Positions 20,638 to 29,776 are shown, counted from the first letter of the stretch. The stretch: 64,000 nt of DNA from Stutzerimonas stutzeri (GCA_002339675.1 DDKB01000017.1:186001-250000); one strand, 5' to 3'. Translations and numbers: made by a program. The notes: generated by a model from the sequence alone, not told the origin.

Positions 20638-22655
20638 CGCGCGGTCAGGCCGATCAGCCGGTCGGCGACGCCCTTGGTTTGCCTCGATGTGCCGGCGGTG
20701 AGGTTGCTGGAGTTCTCCAATGCATCGAGCAGCCCGGTCAGCGAGCCGACACCGGCCGACTGGGTCTCGATGTGCTGCGCCACGGCGCGAATTTCGCTGG
20801 CCAGGCGGTCGATGTCGGTGCCGATCTCTTCGGCGTTCTTGCCGGTGATCTCGGCCAGCTTGCGCACCTCGTCGGCCACCACTGCGAAGCCGCGACCTTG
20901 CTCCCCGGCGCGTGCGGCCTCGATGGCAGCGTTGAGTGCCAACAGATTGGTCTGCCCGGCGATTTGCTGAATGGTCTGCACCACCGACTGAATGCGCTGG
21001 CTCGACTGCGCCAGATCGCGGGCGCTGCTGACCACCTCATCGGCCTGGTGGACCATCTGCTTGACCGAGCTGCCGGCCTGTTCGATGACGGTGCCTTGTT
21101 GGTTGATGTTCAGCGTCAGGTCATCCATCGAGCCGTGCAGTTCGGTGGCGCACTGGCTCAGCTGCTCGGACATCGAGCGGCGCTCCTCGTCGGCTTGCGA
21201 GAGCACTTGGCCAAGGTCGGCCAGGCCGCGGAACACCGGGCGGATGTGTTCGTCCAGGCCATTGATGTCCACCGCGCTGCTGTAGTCCTGGCGCTTGAAC
21301 TGCTCGATCTGCTTGACCACCACCTGGCTCAGGCCGGTCAGCTTCTTGATCTGCCGGCGCAGGAAGAACGCCTTGAACTCGCCGTGGTAGGCGATGAAGT
21401 TGTCGGTGTACTCGTCGTGGAACTCGTCCTTGCCATTGGTGCGGAAGAAGAACACCGCGGTCAGGGTCTGGTTGAGGTTGAGGCCGAGGATCTCGCCAAA
21501 GGTCGAGTAGCCGGCCACCGGCACGTCATCGAACACCGGGTCCATGCCGCCCAGTGCCTGCTCGTTGTTCAGCCGGCGCAGAATGCAGTCGTTGAGAATG
21601 CCCACCAGCGGCTTGCCGGGCTTGTTCTGCATGAACTTCTGGTAGTCGCGGCGGGTGGCTTCGGCCAGCGGGGTGCGCTTGACCATGATCAGCTCCTCGC
21701 CGGGCGCCACGTCGCAGAACAGGTGCACGCGCTCGTTGGCGAAGTCGATCTGCGAGATCGAGCGCACAAACACCTCCTCGCCGACGCGAATGGCGAAGGA
21801 ATAGTCCGAGAGCCGCTGCTCCAGCTCTTTCGGCGCGCATTTGAGCGCCTCGCACAGCGCCTGGACCATGCTGCGGATGTTGCCGCGCGAATCGACCACC
21901 TGGCTGATGTAGCGATCTTCCAACGAGGCGCTGAGCACGCTCAGGCTGAGCGACGTGGGCTCGAAGTTCTGGCTCTTGAACACCCCGAAACGTACATCCC
22001 GCGCACACTTGAGGAAGACGATCAGCGCATGGTTCTGGTAGCTGCGCTGGCCGTCGTGTAGCTGGGTTTTCTGAAAGTCCAGCTTGCCGCCGGCCGAGCC
22101 ACCGACGAACAGGCACGGGAAGCGGCCGGATTCGTAGAGCGCTTCCATGAAGAAGGATTCCGACGCGGAGAGCCCGTCGAAGAAGATATTCGCCAGGGTG
22201 TCGCGGTAGTCGATCTTCATCGAGACCTGCAGGCGCTTGATTGAGGCGGTGAGCTTGGCGATCCGCTGCGCCATGCTCATGCGCTGTCCACTGGCGCGGA
22301 TGTCCTCGCACTCCAGCGGGACGCGGACGATCTCGGCCGCGGCAATGACGCTGGCGTCGAACAGCTGCAGCACCACCCGGTCCCACTGCGCGCCGGTGGC
22401 ACAGTAGAGGCGCTGGTTCTCGCTGGAGAGCTCGCCGGAGGTGGTACACAGGCTGATCGTCGCCTTCGGGAAGCGCTGGGCGATCTGCCGTGCCACCTGG
22501 TCCAGGTCCACGTGCGGAGAGACGAAGCCGGCGATATAGGTCGGGTCGAATTTCAGCGCGGCCAACTGCTGGGAGAGTCGCGGCGCCGTGCCCAGCAGGC
22601 TCAGCGTGCCGTCGGTTTGCGTGTGGCCAGGCTTGAATCGGGAGAAGCTGAACAT
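20634..22655 (-). CDS. Soluble chemoreceptor with FIST sensory domain
   Basis: This 673-residue protein combines an N-terminal FIST_N/FIST_C sensory module (about residues 25-370) with a C-terminal methyl-accepting signalling domain (about 455-673). The signalling tip is recognisable by QTNLLALNAAIEAARAGEQG and GRGFAVVADEVRKLAEITG. No membrane helix or signal peptide is present, so it is a cytoplasmic receptor, probably in a soluble chemosensory cluster. FIST domains are predicted to sense small ligands such as amino acids. The start MFSFSRFKPGH at 22655 was chosen; the 109-residue upstream extension is unconserved and overlaps the promoter region of the divergent chemoreceptor. Confidence 0.88.
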   Translation of the reverse strand: MFSFSRFKPGHTQTDGTLSLLGTAPRLSQQLAALKFDPTYIAGFVSPHVDLDQVARQIAQRFPKATISLCTTSGELSSENQRLYCATGAQWDRVVLQLFDASVIAAAEIVRVPLECEDIRASGQRMSMAQRIAKLTASIKRLQVSMKIDYRDTLANIFFDGLSASESFFMEALYESGRFPCLFVGGSAGGKLDFQKTQLHDGQRSYQNHALIVFLKCARDVRFGVFKSQNFEPTSLSLSVLSASLEDRYISQVVDSRGNIRSMVQALCEALKCAPKELEQRLSDYSFAIRVGEEVFVRSISQIDFANERVHLFCDVAPGEELIMVKRTPLAEATRRDYQKFMQNKPGKPLVGILNDCILRRLNNEQALGGMDPVFDDVPVAGYSTFGEILGLNLNQTLTAVFFFRTNGKDEFHDEYTDNFIAYHGEFKAFFLRRQIKKLTGLSQVVVKQIEQFKRQDYSSAVDINGLDEHIRPVFRGLADLGQVLSQADEERRSMSEQLSQCATELHGSMDDLTLNINQQGTVIEQAGSSVKQMVHQADEVVSSARDLAQSSQRIQSVVQTIQQIAGQTNLLALNAAIEAARAGEQGRGFAVVADEVRKLAEITGKNAEEIGTDIDRLASEIRAVAQHIETQSAGVGSLTGLLDALENSSNLTAGTSRQTKGVADRLIGLTAR

Positions 22656-22993
22656 GGGCAGTACTCGCGCGTGGTGGGACGAAGCGGAAGCGTGCCGCTC
22701 CCGCACCGGTCGAAACGCTGATCGGCTGTGTTTGTTATCGGCATCGGCAGGGCCGGTCTGCAGACCGCTCGGCGGTATCACCGTCCGACACCTTATCGGC
22801 CGCGGTTGGTAAGAGCGCCATGCCACCTTGGCATTCATCCGAAAGTAGCGGCTGCGGCGACGCGGCGTCGCCAGTCGTGCGGGTTGACCTGGCGCAATGG
22901 CACGTCGCGACCGCCGTGCAAGAGTCGACGGGTGACCTCTTGCCGCAGCCGTTGCGGCCGATAGCCAGGGACAAGCCTTCAAGGAGCACCGTC

Positions 22994-24628
22994 ATGCCCC
23001 GCCTGTTCGTCGACCTCGGATTTCGCTGGAAAATTACTCTGCCCATCGCGGCGCTGGCCATCTTGCTGGTGCTGATCGGCGTATTCGGCATGCGCGGCAT
23101 CGAGGGTGTCGCCGATTCCAGCGAGCGGCTGGCGACGCGGCACCTGCCGGCCATCAGCTTGCTGCTCAACGCCGACCGTGACCTCTACCAGGCCTTTGTC
23201 GCCGAGCGCAGCCTGCTCGACAGCGATGCCGGTGACCACGTCGACGCGCTCAAGGCCAGCCACAAGGAAAACCTCCAGCAGGCCTATGACCGCGTGCAGA
23301 AATACGCGGCCATGCAGCCGGGGCCGCAGGCCATGGCGCTGGTGGGGCAGTTCAACCGTGGATTCGCCCAGTGGTCGGCGACCTCGCAGCGGGTGATCGA
23401 GCAGGTCGACCTCGACCCGCAGGCTGCCAGCGCACTGAGCTTCGGTGACAGCGAGGCGCAGTTCGACAGCATGCGCGATGCCATCGACCAGCTCGGCAAC
23501 CTGGAGGACGAAGCGGCGAATGCCATTGGCGCGGCGGCAATTGCCGAAGGGGCGAGCACCGAGGCGCAGCAGGGCGCGCTGCTGGTGATCGGCCTGTTGG
23601 GCTGCGGGCTGCTGGTATTCGGCCTGCCGCTGGTGGTGCTCACGCCGCTGCGTCGGCTGCTCGACCGCGTCCAGCAGATCGCCGAGGGCGACGGCGACCT
23701 GCGCGCCCGCCTCGAGGTGCGCTCGGCCGACGAGCTGGGTCAGCTGGGCGATGCTTTCAACCGGTTTCTGGACAAGCTGCAGCCGCTGATCGCCGAGGTC
23801 GGCCGGGTAACCGCCGAGGTGGATGTAGCCGCGCAGGGCATGGCTGGGATGGCCGCCACCAACGATCGGCTGATCAGCGCCGAGCATGCGGCGGTCGACC
23901 AGGTCAGCACCGCCGCCACCGAGATGAGTGCGGCGGTCCACGAGGTCGCCCAGAATGCCCAGAGCGCCTCGGATGCCGCCCGCGACGCCGAAGGCCAGTC
24001 GCGCAAGGGCGCGGCCGTGGTGGGCGGCACCATCGATTCGATCCGCCAGCTGGCGCAGGAAGTCGAGAGCACTTCGCAGACCATCGAGGCGTTGGCCGAC
24101 GAAACCGCCAGCATCGGTGCGGTCCTGGAGGTGATTCGCGGCATCGCCGAGCAGACCAACCTGCTGGCGCTCAACGCGGCCATCGAGGCGGCGCGGGCCG
24201 GCGAACAGGGGCGCGGATTCGCCGTGGTCGCGGACGAGGTGCGCGCCCTGGCGGCCCGCACCCAGGAGTCGACCAAGGACATCCAGCTGCGCATCGAACG
24301 GCTGCAGACCGGCGTCGCCAAGGCCGTCCAGGCCATGCACGCCGGCAGCGACAAGGCCCGTGACAGCGTCGAGCGTGCCGCCGGAGTCGATCAAGTGCTC
24401 GCCGACACCACGGCTTCGGTGCAGCGCATCAACGACATGGCCGCGCAGATCGCCACCGCCTGCGAGGAGCAGAGCAGCGTCACCGAGGAGATCGCGCGCA
24501 ATATCACCGACATCCGCGACCTGTCCAACGATGCGGCCGCCAACTCAGCCGAGAGCATGCGCGCCAGCCAGCAGCTGTCGGCGCTGTCGCAGAATCTGGC
24601 GGCGCTGGTCGGGCGCTTTCGTACCTGA
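22994..24628 (+). CDS. Methyl-accepting chemotaxis protein
   Basis: This 544-residue transmembrane chemoreceptor has a first helix at about residues 12-33 (WKITLPIAALAILLVLIGVF), a periplasmic helical ligand-binding domain of about 160 residues (probably four-helix bundle), a second helix at about 194-216, a HAMP domain, and a long signalling domain with the tip EQTNLLALNAAIEAARAGEQ. AAGGAG lies about eight bases before the ATG at 22994. It is divergent from the FIST receptor. The ligand cannot be told from the sequence. Confidence 0.92.
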   Translation: MPRLFVDLGFRWKITLPIAALAILLVLIGVFGMRGIEGVADSSERLATRHLPAISLLLNADRDLYQAFVAERSLLDSDAGDHVDALKASHKENLQQAYDRVQKYAAMQPGPQAMALVGQFNRGFAQWSATSQRVIEQVDLDPQAASALSFGDSEAQFDSMRDAIDQLGNLEDEAANAIGAAAIAEGASTEAQQGALLVIGLLGCGLLVFGLPLVVLTPLRRLLDRVQQIAEGDGDLRARLEVRSADELGQLGDAFNRFLDKLQPLIAEVGRVTAEVDVAAQGMAGMAATNDRLISAEHAAVDQVSTAATEMSAAVHEVAQNAQSASDAARDAEGQSRKGAAVVGGTIDSIRQLAQEVESTSQTIEALADETASIGAVLEVIRGIAEQTNLLALNAAIEAARAGEQGRGFAVVADEVRALAARTQESTKDIQLRIERLQTGVAKAVQAMHAGSDKARDSVERAAGVDQVLADTTASVQRINDMAAQIATACEEQSSVTEEIARNITDIRDLSNDAAANSAESMRASQQLSALSQNLAALVGRFRT

Positions 24629-24651
24629 GGGTGCGGGGCTCGTCGGAGCGG

Positions 24652-24858
24652 CTAGTGGATGCCCGGCGCGCCGGTGCCGAGCGCGCCCCACAGCAACTTG
24701 CCCAGGCCGTTGTCGGCCGGTAGCAGCATCAGACCGAGCACGAACACCATCAGCAGGCCCAGGACATAGGCCAGGTTGACCAGGCGCCAGCGTTGGCTCG
24801 GGCGCGCCACTCGCTCAGCCTTGGGCTGGGCGGCGCGTCGGTGAGGGGTGGGGTGCAT
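24652..24858 (-). CDS. Small basic membrane protein, unknown function
   Basis: This 68-residue frame has a basic N terminus (HPTPHRRAAQPKAERVARPSQ) and one hydrophobic helix (about residues 27-46, LVNLAYVLGLLMVFVLGLML). I do not recognise a family. It lies tail-to-tail with the chemoreceptor gene. The membrane helix and codon bias favour a real gene, but a start and ribosome site are not strongly supported. Confidence 0.45.
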   Translation of the reverse strand: MHPTPHRRAAQPKAERVARPSQRWRLVNLAYVLGLLMVFVLGLMLLPADNGLGKLLWGALGTGAPGIH

Positions 24859-25144
24859 CGTTGTCTCGGTAGATCGTGAAAATGGCGGCCCGGCGCGCCG
24901 GTGCGGGACGGCCTGCCGGCGCGACCATTGGCTGCCGCGCAGTAAAGCCGAAATAAAGGCCTATTGCCACTATTGCGCGCTGCATTCGACGAAACGCCGA
25001 CGCCAGCAGACCGGCGGTCAGCGCTGCCCGGGCGTCGGGCGTGGCTGAAACAATCGGAAAAGCTCTGTCCTGATCGTCCGCCGCCGCCGAGTGGTGCGTC
25101 GACCATACTCAGGAGCGCCTGCCGACCGATGCGGAGACCTGACC

Positions 25145-26062
25145 ATGCCGACGCGCCGCCAACTGCTCCGCCGTTCCGCCCTGCTCGCCAGCGTCGCGGC
25201 CCTGGGCGCGTTGTGGCCGACCTGGCCGCACGCGGCCGAGCCCCTGCGGATGCGCCCGATCCCGTCCTCGGGCCAACGCTTGCCGGTTATCGGTCTCGGC
25301 ACGTCGCGCACCCACGACGTGGCCCTGGACGACCCCGAGATGGCGCGGCTGCTCGAGGTGCTGCGCGTGCTGGTCGCTGGCGGCGCCTCGCTGATCGACA
25401 CCGCCCCGAGCTACGGCAACGCCGACCGGGTGGTGGGCGAGCTGGTCCGGCGGCAGGGCGCACGCGAGCAGGTATTTCTCGCCACCAAGGTCTCGGCCAG
25501 CGGCCGCGAACGCGGCCTGGCGCAGATCGAGGCGAGCTTCGAGGCGCTGCAGACCGACACCCTCGACCTGATCCAGGTACACAACCTGCAGGACACCCGC
25601 ACCCAGCTCGGCCTGCTGCGCGAACTCAAGCAGGCGGGGCGAGTGCGCTACATTGGCGTGACCCATTATCTGGAGTCGGCCCACGACCGCCTGCTGGAGA
25701 CACTGCAGCAGGAGACGGTCGACTTCGTGCAGTTCAACTATTCGGTGGCCGAGCGCAACGCCGAGAAGCGGCTGCTGCCGTACTGCGCCGACCACGGCAT
25801 CGCCACGCTGATCAATCGTCCCTTTACCCGTGGCAACCTGCTCTCCCGCGTGAAGGGCAAACCGCTGCCGGCCTGGGCCGCGGAGATCGACGCCAGCTCC
25901 TGGGCGCAGCTGCTGCTCAAGTTCATCCTCGCCGAGCCGGCTGTAACTGCGGTTATCCCAGCCACCTCCAACCCGCGCTACATGGCCGACAACCTGCTCG
26001 CCGGCCAGGGGCGGCTGCCGGATGCGCGACAGCGGCAGATGATCGTCGACGCCTTCCGCTGA
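25145..26062 (+). CDS. Aldo/keto reductase with Tat signal
   Basis: This 305-residue (beta/alpha)8 NAD(P)H oxidoreductase carries an N-terminal twin-arginine type leader (MPTRRQLLRRSALLASVAAL, then an Ala-rich cleavage region near residue 30), so it is probably exported folded to the periplasm, unusual for an NAD(P)H enzyme. The aldo/keto reductase core is visible as IDTAPSYGNAD (Asp and Tyr of the tetrad), LATKVSASGR (Lys) and IQVHNLQD (His). The ATG at 25145 is chosen because it gives this leader. A transporter gene starts seven bases after its stop. Confidence 0.87.
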   Translation: MPTRRQLLRRSALLASVAALGALWPTWPHAAEPLRMRPIPSSGQRLPVIGLGTSRTHDVALDDPEMARLLEVLRVLVAGGASLIDTAPSYGNADRVVGELVRRQGAREQVFLATKVSASGRERGLAQIEASFEALQTDTLDLIQVHNLQDTRTQLGLLRELKQAGRVRYIGVTHYLESAHDRLLETLQQETVDFVQFNYSVAERNAEKRLLPYCADHGIATLINRPFTRGNLLSRVKGKPLPAWAAEIDASSWAQLLLKFILAEPAVTAVIPATSNPRYMADNLLAGQGRLPDARQRQMIVDAFR

Positions 26063-26069
26063 GCGCCTG

Positions 26070-27368
26070 ATGCCGACTTCGCTAGCCGCTCGCGGGGCCG
26101 CGCTGATCAATGCCCGCCCAGGCGAGCTGCGCGCGGCGCTGGCAGGGTTCGCCCTGTTCTTCTGCCTGTTCACCGGCTATTTCATGCTGCGGCCCATCCG
26201 CGAGTCGATGGGCATTCAGGGCGGCGTCGAGAACCTGCAGTGGCTGTTCACCGCGACCTTCGTCGCCATGCTGGTGACGGTGCCACTGTTCGCCTGGCTC
26301 AACTCGCGGGTGGCGCGCATCCATTACATCGACTGGGTGTACGGCTTCTTCTGCGTCAATCTGCTCGTGTTCGCCGGGCTGTTCTTCCTGCTCGGAGACA
26401 GCATCTGGCTAGCGCGGGTGTTCTACGTGTGGATCTCGGTCTACAACCTGTTCGTGGTCTCGGTCGCCTGGAGCCTGATGGCCGATGTGTTCGACGCGCC
26501 TCAGGCGCGCCGGCTGTTCGCCTTCATTGCCGCGGGTGCCAGCGTGGGCGGGCTGGTCGGACCGGCGACGAGCGCGCTGTTGGTCGGCGTGCTCGGTCAG
26601 TTCGGGCTGATGCTGCTGGCGGCGCTTTTGCTGGTCGCCGCGGTGGCGCTCAAGCACTACCTGATGGTCTGGCGCGAGGAGCTGGGTGCCGGCCGTCCCG
26701 GCGCCGAACACGCCGAAAGTCCACGGCGACCGGTAGCGGGCAATCCATTCAGTGGCCTGACGCGGGTACTGGGGTCGCGTTATCTGCTGGGCATCGCGGC
26801 GTTCGTATTGCTGCTGACGACCGCCAGCACCTTTCTCTATTTCGAACAGGCAAGGCTGGTCGGCGAGCTGTTTCCGGATCCTGCCGAGCAGGTGCGGGTG
26901 TTCGGTGCGATTGATTTCGTGGTGCAGGCCGGTGCCTTGCTGTCGCAGCTGTTCATCACCGGGCGCATCGCGCAGCGGCTGGGTGTGCGGGTTCTGCTGA
27001 CCGCGGTGCCTGCGCTGGTCTGCCTCGGGTTCGTCGGCCTGGCGCTGGCGCCGACCTTTGCCGTGCTGGCCGCCGTGATGATCGTGCGTCGCGTCGGCGA
27101 ATACGCCTTCGTCCGCCCCGGCCGCGAGATGCTCTTCGCGCCGCTGGATGCCGAGAGCAAGTACAAGGCGAAGAACTTCATCGACACCGTGGTCTATCGC
27201 GGTGGTGATGCTCTGAGCGGCTGGGCCAGCGCCCTGCTCGACAGCCTCGGCCAAGGTGTCTGGCTGGTCGCGCTGGTGGGCGCGGCAAGCGCGGCGGTCT
27301 GGGGTGGGGTGGGCTGGCGGCTCGGCGTGCGAGCCGACCAGGTCAGCAGGCACCGCGGGCGAGATTAG
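26070..27368 (+). CDS. MFS-like transporter related to NTP/NDP exchange carriers
   Basis: This 432-residue integral membrane protein has about 12 hydrophobic helices. Its N-terminal pattern LFFCLFTGYFMLRPIRESMG resembles the family annotated as MFS or NTP/NDP exchange (TLC-like) transporters in proteobacteria, not the sugar-type MFS. It follows the Tat aldo/keto reductase by seven bases, so the two are probably one operon. The substrate is unknown and nucleotide exchange is not established for such free-living homologues. Confidence 0.78.
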   Translation: MPTSLAARGAALINARPGELRAALAGFALFFCLFTGYFMLRPIRESMGIQGGVENLQWLFTATFVAMLVTVPLFAWLNSRVARIHYIDWVYGFFCVNLLVFAGLFFLLGDSIWLARVFYVWISVYNLFVVSVAWSLMADVFDAPQARRLFAFIAAGASVGGLVGPATSALLVGVLGQFGLMLLAALLLVAAVALKHYLMVWREELGAGRPGAEHAESPRRPVAGNPFSGLTRVLGSRYLLGIAAFVLLLTTASTFLYFEQARLVGELFPDPAEQVRVFGAIDFVVQAGALLSQLFITGRIAQRLGVRVLLTAVPALVCLGFVGLALAPTFAVLAAVMIVRRVGEYAFVRPGREMLFAPLDAESKYKAKNFIDTVVYRGGDALSGWASALLDSLGQGVWLVALVGAASAAVWGGVGWRLGVRADQVSRHRGRD

Positions 27369-27435
27369 GTACGGCACGCGGACCTGATCGAATGCTGGCA
27401 GAATGCCTGCAATTTTCTCCAGACAGGATGTCCCG

Positions 27436-28017
27436 ATGCGCGTCGCTTTGCCGTTTCTTCTTTTCGCCTCGCTTTCCATCACCGGCTGCAGCATCAAGCA
27501 GACCGTTACGCCTGCGCATCTGTCGCCCGAGCTGGCGCCGGAGATCTGTGCGATTCCGGCCGTTGGGCTTCGCGCCGGCTTTAACACCACCTATCAGCAG
27601 TTGCTCAGTGACAAGGGCTTCAAGGTCCGACAGCTGGCGGCCGGCAGCAAACCTGACCGCTGTTCCCTGAGCACCACCTACACCGGGATCTGGCGCTGGG
27701 ATCTTTTGCTCTACATGAGCTACGCCGACATCCGCGTCTACGAGCAGGGGCGTCAGGTGGGGCAGGCCGAATACGACGCGCGCTGGGGCAGTGGTCGTCC
27801 AGACAAATTCATCAGCGCCGAAAACAAGATTGCCGAACTCATCGACCAGCTGTTCCCCGACGGGGCCAGCGGCCTGGGTGTCGCAACCCCGCAGGCCGTG
27901 GTAAGCGTGCCGCTGAGTCCTCACGCGTACCGTCAGCAGCAACTGAAACGGCTGCAGGATGAGGCGCTGCCTTACGAAGAATATCAGCGCCGCTATCGCC
28001 AGCTGATGGAGGAGTAG
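27436..28017 (+). CDS. Sbal_3080-type lipoprotein
   Basis: This 193-residue protein has a lipoprotein signal peptide (MRVALPFLLFASLSITGCS, lipobox ITGC with the modified Cys at about residue 18). The body resembles small proteobacterial lipoproteins of the Sbal_3080 type, with no enzymatic motif. ATG 27436 is preferred to 27403 because it gives a normal signal peptide. It is expected to be membrane-anchored in the periplasm. Its function is unknown. Confidence 0.75.
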   Translation: MRVALPFLLFASLSITGCSIKQTVTPAHLSPELAPEICAIPAVGLRAGFNTTYQQLLSDKGFKVRQLAAGSKPDRCSLSTTYTGIWRWDLLLYMSYADIRVYEQGRQVGQAEYDARWGSGRPDKFISAENKIAELIDQLFPDGASGLGVATPQAVVSVPLSPHAYRQQQLKRLQDEALPYEEYQRRYRQLMEE

Positions 28018-28196
28018 CAGGCTCAGGCGGCTGGGGGCTTCGAAGCGCTGGCTTTCGCAGCTCAAGCGCTTCACTGACCTGGATCAGCGAAGGCCCCTTC
28101 GCCGCTGGAGACAATCCAGCCAGACGAAACCGCTGAACCTCGGCGGTACAGACGCCTCGAACCTTAGTAGGTACGTCATCAATCAGGAGTAGTCGT

Positions 28197-28619
28197 ATGC
28201 ACGTTCAAGTCAACAGCCATCACATCCCCGGCAGCGTCGAGCTGCACGAATGGGTCGGTTCGACCGTAGAAGAGCGGCTGGAGCGCTTCGACGATTTCCT
28301 CACCCGCATCGAAGTCCATGTCAGCGACGAGAACGCCCAGAAGGCCGGTGCCGACGACAAGCGCTGCCAGATCGAGGCGCGGCCGAAGGGCCATCAGGCC
28401 GTATCGGTGACACACAAGGCCGAATCTCTTCAGTTGGCGGTTGAAGGTGCCGCTGAGAAGATGCGCCATGCCCTGGAACACCTGATCGGCAAGCTGGACA
28501 CCAAGGTTCTGTCCGGCGGCCAGCTTAATGATCCGCTGCGTGACGAGCAGCCGCAGGCGGTCAAGGACGCCATGCTCGAGGAAGAATTTCTGGAAAAGCA
28601 GGACGCCCTCGACAAGTAA
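28197..28619 (+). CDS. HPF/RaiA-like ribosome-associated protein
   Basis: This 140-residue protein resembles the S30AE/HPF-RaiA family: MHVQVNSHHIPGSVELHEWV start, then RFDDFLTRIEVHVSDENAQK, an ARPKGHQAVSVTHKAESL strand and an acidic C-terminal tail (EEEFLEKQDALDK). Such factors bind the 30S subunit and promote ribosome hibernation. The ATG at 28197 follows AGGAG. No obvious partner gene lies next to it. The assignment is good at family level; a specific hibernation role is inferred. Confidence 0.82.
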   Translation: MHVQVNSHHIPGSVELHEWVGSTVEERLERFDDFLTRIEVHVSDENAQKAGADDKRCQIEARPKGHQAVSVTHKAESLQLAVEGAAEKMRHALEHLIGKLDTKVLSGGQLNDPLRDEQPQAVKDAMLEEEFLEKQDALDK

Positions 28620-28725
28620 ACTTGGCGGTCCCGCCACCGCGGCGGGGCCTCCTCCACGGACGTCACGCGGAACCCGCGGTGCCGTTTCCTTTCGAAAGAC
28701 AATCCCTCTTCAGCCGTGGCCTTTC

Positions 28726-29301
28726 ATGCAGATCATCCTGGTGCGACATGGCCGACCGGACCATGACGCCAGCCGCTGGAGCACGCCGGTGGGCATGGGG
28801 CGCTGGGTCGAGCGCTACAACGCTGCGCAGGTCGCGGTGGCCGAACGGCCGGAGGCTCTGCAACGGCTGGCCGGCTCTGCCGGTACGGTGGTGTGCAGCT
28901 CGGTGATGCGCTGCGTCGAATCGCGCGCCCACCTGGGGTGCGACTGCCGCGTCGAGCCGGATCCGCTGTTCGCCGAAGCGCACCTGCCGTATCCCGACTG
29001 GCGCTTGCCGCTGATGCCGTCGCGGGTCTGGCGCATCCTCTTCCGCTCGGCCTGGTTTCTGGGTTTCGCTCGCCACACCGAGCCGATCGCCGATTCGCGG
29101 CAAAGGGCCCGGGCGGCGGCCGACCGGCTAATCGCGCTGGCCGAAGCCCACGGCACGGTGCTGCTGATGGGACACAAGATCATGAATGCACTGATCGCCC
29201 GCGAGCTATGCCGGCGCGGATGGCGTGGGCCGCGGCTGCCGTTGCTGGCCACCTACTGGCAGGCCGGGCGCTACCACAAGCCAGCCGGCGAACGGGACTA
29301 A
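28726..29301 (+). CDS. Histidine phosphatase family protein
   Basis: This 191-residue protein has the histidine-phosphatase signature LVRHGRPDH at residues 5-13 and a second conserved His in MGHKIMN near residue 148. A RHG phospho-His and a distal His define the fold. A conserved Arg/Glu pattern (VCSSVMRCVESRAHL) lies between. The substrate is unknown. It is preceded by the ribosome-associated protein gene on the same strand. The region downstream holds the two Rsm-type RNAs. Confidence 0.85.
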   Translation: MQIILVRHGRPDHDASRWSTPVGMGRWVERYNAAQVAVAERPEALQRLAGSAGTVVCSSVMRCVESRAHLGCDCRVEPDPLFAEAHLPYPDWRLPLMPSRVWRILFRSAWFLGFARHTEPIADSRQRARAAADRLIALAEAHGTVLLMGHKIMNALIARELCRRGWRGPRLPLLATYWQAGRYHKPAGERD

Positions 29302-29478
29302 TACACACCAAACGAAAGGGCTTGCCGCCGAGACGGCGACGGTCGTCATCTGCCGGCGGCGGGTCACCGAATGCCATGGCGTACACCAGTTGGATTTGGC
29401 CCAGCCCAGCGGTGGCGAGGCCTCCAGCCGGTCGCCCGAGCGCATGCGGTGCCTGTCATCGCGTCGCGCTGGCGCCGC

Positions 29479-29496
29479 TATAGCCAAAGGCTTACA
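29479..29496 (+). promoter_or_regulatory. GacA-box-like site upstream of sRNA 1
   Basis: TATAGC-CAAAGG-CTTACA matches the GacA upstream activating sequence TGTAAG-N6-CTTACA, with a perfect right half and a degenerate left half. Its centre lies about 66 bases before the predicted start of the first sRNA, the position used by rsmX/Y/Z promoters. The same arrangement recurs at 29704. Confidence 0.75.
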
Positions 29497-29517
29497 CGAC
29501 GTGTCGCCGAACGCCGC

Positions 29518-29546
29518 TTCAAGCTGGGGCCGCGAGTGCTTAATCT
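29518..29546 (+). promoter_or_regulatory. Promoter for Rsm-type sRNA 1
   Basis: TTCAAG and TAATCT are separated by 17 bases, giving a predicted transcription start near 29553, just before the first GGA hairpin. Confidence 0.65.
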
Positions 29547-29552
29547 ACACCC

Positions 29553-29657
29553 ACTCTGACGCGCAGGAAGCGCTCAGGATCAGGACGATCGACCACCGCC
29601 AGGATGGCATTCGAATGGATTCGGTACGGTCAGAAAAACCCGCTTCGGCGGGTTTTT
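29553..29657 (+). ncRNA. Rsm-type (RsmX/Y/Z) RsmA-sequestering sRNA, copy 1
   Basis: This predicted 105-nt transcript carries GGA motifs in hairpin loops: GCGC-AGGAA-GCGC (29561-29573), GATC-AGGAC-GATC (29578-29590), GCC-AGGAT-GGC (29598-29608) and CGAA-TGGA-TTCG (29612-29623), with one more GGA in the linker at 29577-29579. It ends in an intrinsic terminator (29634-29657). The GCGCAGGAAGCGC hairpin is the same as one in RsmY of other pseudomonads. The GacA-like box and promoter upstream complete the pattern. Such RNAs titrate the translational repressor RsmA/CsrA under control of GacS/GacA. Which family member (X, Y or Z) it is cannot be settled by eye. Confidence 0.85.
29634..29657 (+). terminator. 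Terminator of sRNA 1
   Basis: AAAAACCCGC-TTCG-GCGGGTTTTT is a perfect 10-bp stem with a UUCG tetraloop and a U run. Confidence 0.93.
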
Positions 29658-29703
29658 GCTTTTCTGGCCCGACGAGACAACGAAACCGCGTCCGCGTTGC
29701 AGC

Positions 29704-29721
29704 TATGGCGAAAGGCTTACA
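29704..29721 (+). promoter_or_regulatory. GacA-box-like site upstream of sRNA 2
   Basis: TATGGC-GAAAGG-CTTACA has the same shape as the site at 29479, and again lies about 65 bases before the predicted transcript start. Confidence 0.75.
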
Positions 29722-29741
29722 AGAATCGCAGCCTTTGGCTC

Positions 29742-29770
29742 TTTGGTAACCGGCATTGGCGCCTTACTCT
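29742..29770 (+). promoter_or_regulatory. Promoter for Rsm-type sRNA 2
   Basis: TTTGGT and TACTCT are separated by 17 bases, with a predicted start near 29777. The spacing from the GacA-like box is the same as in copy 1. Confidence 0.6.
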
Positions 29771-29776
29771 ATGCCC

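Noticed and set aside
28087..28102. GCGAAGG-CC-CCTTCGC inverted repeat before the HPF-like gene
   Set aside because: A two-base loop and no T run make a terminator unlikely; an operator is possible but unsupported.
29180..29487. Minus-strand frames of 68 and 93 residues in the gap before the Rsm-type RNAs
   Set aside because: They overlap the phosphatase gene end, have odd composition and no ribosome site; treated as chance.
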